DNA of 6,961 bases, from assembly GCA_024641725.1 (NCBI GenBank), contig JAHECM010000003.1:9530-16490 (forward strand), in the 5' to 3' direction. This DNA comes from Limnohabitans sp. GTDB lineage: Bacteria; Pseudomonadota; Gammaproteobacteria; Burkholderiales; Burkholderiaceae_C. Position 1 is the stretch's first letter. Every line of letters begins with the position of its first letter. The position numbers were made by a program, and so were the translations under genes. This document shows positions 1 through 4,934 of this stretch, one piece after another. Below the pieces are notes generated by a model. The model was not told where the DNA came from, ran no database searches, and worked only from the letters and a program-made list of their open reading frames with translations.

Positions 1-278
1 GGTGTGGCAAAGCTGCTGACCCCTTTCAAACGCTTGATTTCGGGCAGAAATTCGCGTTCTTGCACCGCCTCTCGCAATGCGGCTTGCAAGGGCGCATCCA
101 ACAGGTCCAAGCGGTCAAACCAGGCCAGCTCATGGCCTTCGGCGTCCATCACGCCCACGCCCACCTCGGGTGCGGTGACCGGATAGGCCCGCACCACCAC
201 CACCTGCTGGTGGCGCAGGCCCTGGGCATCGACCCACAACCAACGGCCCATGGGGTCTCGCTGCAAACTCGCGCTCAT
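1..278 (-). CDS. DUF1854 family protein, cyanophycin-locus associated (3' end cut by window)
   Basis: This reading frame starts at the ATG at 278-276 and stays open for 92 codons to the window edge, so the C-terminus is missing. The translation begins MSASLQRDPMGRWLWVDAQG and contains AYPVTAPEVGV, DAEGHELAWFDRLDLL and REFLPEIKRLKGVSSFAT. These blocks match my memory of DUF1854, a short protein family found beside cyanophycin synthetase genes in proteobacteria. No biochemical role is established, and I see no signal peptide, membrane segment or catalytic motif. The start codon overlaps the transporter stop codon in an ATGA arrangement, and a good ribosome-binding sequence (GAGGTG, 5 nt spacing) lies inside the end of the transporter gene, so the two are translationally coupled. 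An accessory or regulatory role for the transporter or for polymer metabolism is inference. Confidence is high for the gene and the family, and nil for function. Confidence 0.88.
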   Translation of the reverse strand, partial: MSASLQRDPMGRWLWVDAQGLRHQQVVVVRAYPVTAPEVGVGVMDAEGHELAWFDRLDLLDAPLQAALREAVQEREFLPEIKRLKGVSSFAT

Positions 279-2581
279 GCGTGCACCTCTTGTGTCTGTG
301 GTGTAGCGCTGCCCAGCACCGCGCCCTCGGCTTCGGCCTGGCGCTGCTGGGCTTCGTACAGTCGCCAATAAGCGCCTTGGGTTTCCATCAGGGCTTCGTG
401 GGTGCCCTCTTCCACCACCTCGCCTTTGTCCATCACCACCAAGCGGTCGGCCTTGCGCAGGGTGGACAGCCGGTGGGCAATGGCAATGGTGGTGCGCCCA
501 CGCACCAGGTTGTCCAGTGCACGCTGGATTTCTTTCTCGGTTTCGGTGTCCACCGCCGAGGTGGCTTCGTCCATGATCAAAATGCGCGGATTGATGAGCA
601 AAGCGCGGGCAATGGAAATGCGCTGACGCTCCCCCCCCGACAGGCCCTGGCCACGTTCGCCCACCAGCGAGTCGTAGCCTTGGGGCATGCGCAAGATGAA
701 CTCGTGTGCATGCGCGGCGCGGGCAGCCGAGATGATCTCTTCTCGCGTGGCGTCCGGTTTGCCGTAGGCGATGTTGTCGGCAATCGTGCCAAAGAACAAA
801 AACGGCTCCTGCAGCACCAAACCAATCTGGCGTCGGTAGTCGGCAATGCGCAACTGGCGAATGTCCACACCGTCCAACTCGATGGCGCCCTCGCTCAGGT
901 CATAGAAGCGACAAATCAGGTTGACCAACGTGCTCTTGCCCGAGCCACTGTGGCCAACCAGCCCAATCATTTGGCCCGGCGCGATGTCCAAGTTGAGCTG
1001 GCGGATCACCGCACGGTTGCCATAGCGAAAACCCGCCTCGCGCAGCGCAATGTGACCCGTCACAGTGGCGGGCAAGGCCACCGGCTGGGCCGGTTCGGGC
1101 ACGCTGGAGACGTGGTCCAAGATGTCAAAAATGCGCTTGGCCCCAGAGGCCGCCTTCTGGGTGTGCGACACGATGCGGCTCATGGAATCCAGGCGCGTAT
1201 AAAAACGCCCGATGTAGGCCAAAAACGCGGTCAACACCCCCACTGTGATGCGGTCGTGCGCCACCAGCCAAATGCCAAAGCCCCACACCACCAACAAACC
1301 CACCTCGGTCATCAAGGCCACGGTGGGCGCAAACAGCGACCACACCCGGTTCAGGCGGTCGTTGACATGCAAGTTGTGCCGGTTGGCGTCTTTGAAGCGC
1401 TGGGCCTCGCGGTCTTCTTGGGCAAAGGCCTTGACCACCCGAATGCCGGGAATGGTGTCGGCCAGCACGTTGGTGACTTCGGCCCAGACACGGTCGATCT
1501 TTTCAAAGCCAGTGCGCAAGCGGTCGCGCACCACATGGATCAACCAGCCAATGAAGGGCAGCGGCAGCAGCGTGATGACCGCCAGCGTTGGGTTGATGGT
1601 GAACAAAATGAGCGATGTCATCACGATCATCAGCACATCGGTGGCGAAGTCCAGCAGGTGCAGCGACAAGAACACGTTGATGCGGTCGGTCTCGTTGCCA
1701 ATGCGGGCGATCAGATCGCCGGTGCGCCGCTCGCCAAAATATTCGAGCGACAAGCTCAACAGGTGCTGGTAAGTGGTGGTGCGCAAGTCGGCCCCAATGC
1801 GCTCAGACACCAGCGCCAAAATATAGGTTTTGGCCCAACCCAGCGCCCAAGCCAGCAAGGCGGCAGCGAACAAGCCTCCCAGGTAAGTGGCCACCAAGGA
1901 GGCATCGATCGGTGTGCCGCTTTGGTAGGGAATTAGCACCTCGTCCATGAGCGGCATGGTCATGTAGGGCGGCACCAAGGTGGCGGCGGTCGAGGCCAGC
2001 GTGAGCGCAAAACCCAGCAACAGTTGCCGTCGGTAAGGCCGGGCAAACCGCCAGAGTTTGAGCAAGGTCCAAGTCGATGGGGGGGCCAGGTCTTCGCGCC
2101 CGCAGCTGGGGCAATCCGCGTCCTCGTCGCTCAGCACCGCCTGGCAAACCGGACACATGGCGGCAAAGGCCCCAGCACGCAGGGCCTGCAAGGGCGCACC
2201 GTCGGCCGCACGGTTTTTGGCCAGCTCCAGCATGGCCACGGTGCGCGCGGCCGCGGCCTGCACACCCAATGTGAAGCGCCACACCGCCAAACGCTCGCCG
2301 GCGGTGACCAGCTCCAAACTGCCCACCCCAGCGTGGTCCGTCAGTTTCAAACAAAAATCGGGCTGCAAATCCCAGCTTTGCCAGTTTTTTTGATCCCTTG
2401 CCCCCGTCAACAGCCGTTGATCGGTCAGAATAAGGGCAGTTTTTGCGAACTTCAGTGCCTTGTTCAGGTCAACTTCAAGAAAGGCTGAGACGTTTTCATC
2501 AGGCTGTAACTGTGCTTTGACCTCTTTTAGCCAAGCATCCGGAATGACCGGACGCGACGCAGAGGGGGGTGTTGGAGTCAT
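275..2581 (-). CDS. Cyanophycin metabolism-associated ABC transporter, fused permease-ATPase with N-terminal zinc ribbon
   Basis: The 768-residue protein is a type IV (ABCB/MsbA-like) half transporter with extra N-terminal modules. Residues 1 to about 135 form a soluble domain that looks like a bacterial PH-like fold (LILTDQRLLTGAR around 50-62). A zinc ribbon follows, with C143, C146, C157 and C160. About six membrane segments lie near 187-207, 230-250, 306-330, 333-350, 418-441 and 444-460. The nucleotide-binding domain is complete: Walker A GHSGSGKST (543-551), Q-loop Q591, signature LSGGE (647-651), Walker B ILIMDEA with D671 and E672, D-loop SAVD and H-loop H703. It should therefore hydrolyse ATP in the inner membrane as a dimer, and the fold class is mostly exporters. 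The substrate is unknown. The ATG at 2581 is the only sensible start, because the next Met is residue 115, but its ribosome-binding site is weak. Divergence from the cphA pair and overlap with DUF1854 tie it to cyanophycin metabolism. That family association is known to me; what it transports is not. Confidence 0.93.
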   Translation of the reverse strand: MTPTPPSASRPVIPDAWLKEVKAQLQPDENVSAFLEVDLNKALKFAKTALILTDQRLLTGARDQKNWQSWDLQPDFCLKLTDHAGVGSLELVTAGERLAVWRFTLGVQAAAARTVAMLELAKNRAADGAPLQALRAGAFAAMCPVCQAVLSDEDADCPSCGREDLAPPSTWTLLKLWRFARPYRRQLLLGFALTLASTAATLVPPYMTMPLMDEVLIPYQSGTPIDASLVATYLGGLFAAALLAWALGWAKTYILALVSERIGADLRTTTYQHLLSLSLEYFGERRTGDLIARIGNETDRINVFLSLHLLDFATDVLMIVMTSLILFTINPTLAVITLLPLPFIGWLIHVVRDRLRTGFEKIDRVWAEVTNVLADTIPGIRVVKAFAQEDREAQRFKDANRHNLHVNDRLNRVWSLFAPTVALMTEVGLLVVWGFGIWLVAHDRITVGVLTAFLAYIGRFYTRLDSMSRIVSHTQKAASGAKRIFDILDHVSSVPEPAQPVALPATVTGHIALREAGFRYGNRAVIRQLNLDIAPGQMIGLVGHSGSGKSTLVNLICRFYDLSEGAIELDGVDIRQLRIADYRRQIGLVLQEPFLFFGTIADNIAYGKPDATREEIISAARAAHAHEFILRMPQGYDSLVGERGQGLSGGERQRISIARALLINPRILIMDEATSAVDTETEKEIQRALDNLVRGRTTIAIAHRLSTLRKADRLVVMDKGEVVEEGTHEALMETQGAYWRLYEAQQRQAEAEGAVLGSATPQTQEVHA
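284..289 (-). promoter_or_regulatory. Shine-Dalgarno sequence for the DUF1854 gene
   Basis: The minus strand reads GAGGTG followed by 5 nt and then the ATG at 278. It sits inside the last codons of the ABC transporter gene. It fixes the DUF1854 start and supports coupled translation across the 4-bp overlap. Confidence 0.7.
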
Positions 2582-2732
2582 GGATACAAGCCTGGAGTGG
2601 ACCGGAATGAACCCGGCTCACGGAATCTTCTGATTGATAAATGGCCCCGTTTATGCCCATGCACCCAGTCATCACTGAGAGACAAGCCGGAACCTGCAAT
2701 GGTCGGTCATTGTATCGCCGAGCCCTTTTTTC
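2582..2732. promoter_or_regulatory. Divergent intergenic region with promoters for both transcription units
   Basis: This is the only sizeable non-coding stretch in the window. It separates the start codons of the leftward transporter operon and the rightward cphA'-cphA operon, so it should hold both promoters. It is more AT-rich in patches than its surroundings (for example around 2630-2660). I find no convincing -35/-10 pair. The best single -10-like hexamer is TACAAT on the minus strand (2715-2710), 5 of 6 to the sigma70 consensus but without a good -35. A small inverted repeat lies at 2697-2712. A pyrimidine tract (2723-2732) immediately precedes the cphA' start. The promoter role rests on position, not on recognised elements. 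Confidence 0.55.
2697..2712. repeat. Imperfect 16-bp inverted repeat, possible operator
   Basis: The outer arms CAATG and CATTG are perfect reverse complements separated by 6 bp. Over the full 16 bp, 12 positions are symmetric. The right arm overlaps the minus-strand TACAAT hexamer, and the element ends 20 bp before the cphA' start codon. This position would suit a regulator controlling one or both divergent units. A short repeat of this kind could also arise by chance, and I do not recognise it as the site of any known regulator. Confidence 0.25.
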
Positions 2733-4910
2733 ATGAGCGCCAAAAACATCCAATTCCTGCGCATGACCCATCTGCGCGGCCCCAGCATCTGGACCTACCC
2801 CCCCGTCATCGAAGCCTTGGTGGACATCGGGGAACTCGAAAACTTCCCCTCCAACACCTTGCCAGGCTTCAATGAGCGCCTGGGGGCTTGGCTGCCCGGC
2901 CTGATCGAGCACCGTTGCAGCCCGGGCGTGCGCGGTGGCTTTTTGCAGCGGCTTGAGACCGGCACCTGGCCCGGCCACATCTTGGAACATGTGGCGCTGG
3001 AGCTGCAAACCCTGGCGGGTGCGCCCGACGGTTACGGCCGCGCCCGCGATGGTGGACCGGTCGGCGTGTACAAAGTCATTGTCAGCATGCCGCACAAAGA
3101 AGTTGGGCTGCGCTCACTGCACATGGCGCGCGACTTGGTCATGGCCGCCATCGAAGACCGGCCCTTTGACGTGCCCGCCGCCGTGGAAGAACTCACCGAT
3201 TTGGTGGACAGCCAATGCGTCGGCCCCAGCACCCAGTGCATCGTCAAAGCGGCCCACGAGCGGCGCATCCCGGCCATTCGCCTGAACGCGGGCAACCTGG
3301 TGCAGCTGGGCTACGGCATCCACCAGCGCCGCATCTGGACGGCCGAGACCGACCGCACCAGCGCGATCGCTGAGGGCATCTCCAAAGACAAAGACCTGAC
3401 CAAACAGCTGCTCACGACGTGCGGCATTCCGGTGCCCGAAGGCGTGGTGGTGGAGAGCCCCCAAGCGGCTTGGGAGGCGGCGCAAGAGATTGGCTTGCCC
3501 GTCTGCGTCAAACCCAGCGACGGCAACCGCGCCCGAGGCGTGTCGCTCGACCTGCGCGAGCAAGCCGACATTGAAACCGCCTACGCGGTGGCCCAAGCGC
3601 AAGGCAGCGAGGTCATCGTCGAGCGCTTTGTGCAAGGCATTGAGCACCGCTTGCTGGTGGTGGGCGACCGCTTGGTGGCCGCCAACCGGGGCGAAACGGC
3701 CAGCGTGGTGGGTGACGGCCTGCACACCGTGCGCGAATTGGTCAACCTGCAAATCAACTCCGATCCACGGCGCGGCAGCGACGGCAATTTGCCACTCGAA
3801 ACCGTGCGCCTTCGCCAAAGCAGCCCCGAAGTGCTTGAACTCCAACGCCAAGGTTTGACCCCCGACAGCGTGCCCGCCAACGGCCAGTCCGTGCTGGTCA
3901 AGCGCACCGGCAACATGACCACCGACGTGACCGATGTGGTTCACCCCGATGTGGCCGCCCAAGCGGTGTTGGCCACCCGCATTGTGGGTCTGGACATCGC
4001 GGGCGTGGACATCGTCACCACCGACATCACCCAACCCTTGGCCCGCACCGGCGGCGTGATCGTAGAGGTCAATGCCGGCCCGAGCTTGCTGATGCACCTG
4101 AACCCAGCCGTGGGCCAGCCCCGTCCGGTGGGCGAGGCGATTGCCGAACATTTGTTCCCGGGCGAGCACAACGGCCGCATTCCGGTGGTGGGCATCATGG
4201 GCGACCAAGACACCACGCGCAGCGCCAAGCTGATCGCCTGGCTGCTGCACCTCAAGGGCCTGCACACCGGCTTGGCCTGCGCGGACGGGCTGTTTTTGGA
4301 CCAGCGCTGCGTGCAAAAAGACAAGGCCATGGACTTTGACCAGGCCGAGCGACTGCTGGTCAACCGCGCCGTGCAAGCGGCGGTCTTTGAGAGCGACGTG
4401 CGCCACCTGTTGAGCGAAGGCATGCCCTACGACCGCTGCCAAGTGGGCATCGTGACCCGCATGCCACCGGCCGCAGGACTGGAAGACCTCAACGCCGCAG
4501 ACGAAGAAAAAATACCCAGCTACATGCGCACCCAGATCGATCTGGTGCTGCCCCAGGGCTTCGCGGTGCTCAATGCGGCCGAGCCCGCCGTGGCCGATTT
4601 GGCCCAGTACAGCGACGGCGGTGTGATTTTCTATGCCCAATCCGAAGCGCAAGCGCGCCTGACCGAACACCGCCAAGGCGGTGGCCGTGTCGCGTTTTGG
4701 CGCGACGGCTTGCTGATCCTCGCCGAAGGCGAAAACCAGACCGAAGTGCTGTCGGTGCATCGCCCTGCGATAGCCCGCCTGCTCAAAGACGGTCGCCTCA
4801 CCAGCGACGACATGCTGGTGGCCGCCTGCGCGGCCTGGGCCTTGGACACCTCTGCCGATTTGATTCGCGCAGGTGTCAAGAGCTACGGCCAAAGCACCTC
4901 CTCTCACTGA
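2733..4910 (+). CDS. cphA': Cyanophycin synthetase paralogue CphA' with degenerate, truncated Mur-ligase domain
   Basis: The 725-residue protein belongs to the cyanophycin synthetase family, whose CphA1 members are usually near 870-900 residues. The N domain (about 1-165) opens with LRGPSIW and carries GHILEHVALELQ, an HxxEH motif with H82, E85, H86 and a following E90. The ATP-grasp domain (about 205-475) has the family block TSAIAEGISKDKDLTK (209-224), K260 in KPSDGN, and E446/N448 in EVNAGP. It departs from the usual pattern at A267 (glycine-rich loop, NRARG for N-x-G-x-G) and at SLLMH (451-455) where CphA has GLRMH. The Mur-like domain begins near 483. Its P-loop is GDQDTTR (490-496) instead of GTNGKTT, so the ATP-binding Lys is missing. 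ETARGG has become ESDVRH, and the protein stops after the central Mur domain, without the C-terminal lobe. Arg ligation by this subunit is therefore unlikely. It lies 24 bp ahead of cphA in one operon. No Shine-Dalgarno sequence precedes the ATG. Met11 at 2763 is an alternative start, also without one, but would lose conserved-looking N-terminal residues. A role as primer-forming, structural or dipeptide-handling partner is inference. Confidence 0.93.
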   Translation: MSAKNIQFLRMTHLRGPSIWTYPPVIEALVDIGELENFPSNTLPGFNERLGAWLPGLIEHRCSPGVRGGFLQRLETGTWPGHILEHVALELQTLAGAPDGYGRARDGGPVGVYKVIVSMPHKEVGLRSLHMARDLVMAAIEDRPFDVPAAVEELTDLVDSQCVGPSTQCIVKAAHERRIPAIRLNAGNLVQLGYGIHQRRIWTAETDRTSAIAEGISKDKDLTKQLLTTCGIPVPEGVVVESPQAAWEAAQEIGLPVCVKPSDGNRARGVSLDLREQADIETAYAVAQAQGSEVIVERFVQGIEHRLLVVGDRLVAANRGETASVVGDGLHTVRELVNLQINSDPRRGSDGNLPLETVRLRQSSPEVLELQRQGLTPDSVPANGQSVLVKRTGNMTTDVTDVVHPDVAAQAVLATRIVGLDIAGVDIVTTDITQPLARTGGVIVEVNAGPSLLMHLNPAVGQPRPVGEAIAEHLFPGEHNGRIPVVGIMGDQDTTRSAKLIAWLLHLKGLHTGLACADGLFLDQRCVQKDKAMDFDQAERLLVNRAVQAAVFESDVRHLLSEGMPYDRCQVGIVTRMPPAAGLEDLNAADEEKIPSYMRTQIDLVLPQGFAVLNAAEPAVADLAQYSDGGVIFYAQSEAQARLTEHRQGGGRVAFWRDGLLILAEGENQTEVLSVHRPAIARLLKDGRLTSDDMLVAACAAWALDTSADLIRAGVKSYGQSTSSH

Positions 4911-4920
4911 TTCGAACGAC

Positions 4921-4925
4921 AGGAA
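4921..4925 (+). promoter_or_regulatory. Shine-Dalgarno sequence for cphA
   Basis: AGGAA lies 9 nt before the ATG at 4935, in the 24-bp gap after the cphA' stop codon. It supports this start for cphA and independent initiation on a shared transcript. The gap holds no room for a promoter or terminator. Confidence 0.7.
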
Positions 4926-4934
4926 CCCCGGTTC

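Noticed and set aside
281..1936. 551-codon plus-strand open frame antisense to the ABC transporter
   Set aside because: It lies fully inside a gene with complete ABC motifs. Its translation is rich in His, Gln and Gly without any domain, as expected from the complement of GC-rich codons.
2539..2610. Direct repeat CCGGAATGA at 2539-2547 and 2602-2610
   Set aside because: Nine bases, one copy inside the transporter coding region, with no symmetry or promoter link. Chance is sufficient.
2597..2875. 92-codon plus-strand frame across the intergenic region into cphA'
   Set aside because: It is out of frame with cphA' and overlaps its conserved N-terminus. The translation resembles nothing known to me.
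2499..3095. 198-codon minus-strand frame spanning the intergenic region
   Set aside because: It overlaps both the start of the transporter and the conserved N domain of cphA' and shows no domain.
3387..3404. 18-bp exact repeat shared with 5535-5552
   Set aside because: It encodes DKDLTK, a conserved ATP-grasp segment in both paralogues. Common ancestry and similar codon use explain it, with no sign of a mobile or regulatory repeat.
3114..4907. 597-codon minus-strand open frame antisense to cphA'
   Set aside because: It is a shadow of a gene with clear family motifs, with low-complexity Ala/His/Gly composition and no recognisable domain.
2733..4910. Assigning this gene as a cyanobacterial-type CphA2
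   Set aside because: Both lack Mur activity. However, this protein keeps the HxxEH N-domain motif, has altered ATP-grasp residues and is adjacent to a full CphA, which fits the proteobacterial CphA' paralogue better. Motifs alone cannot settle the substrate.
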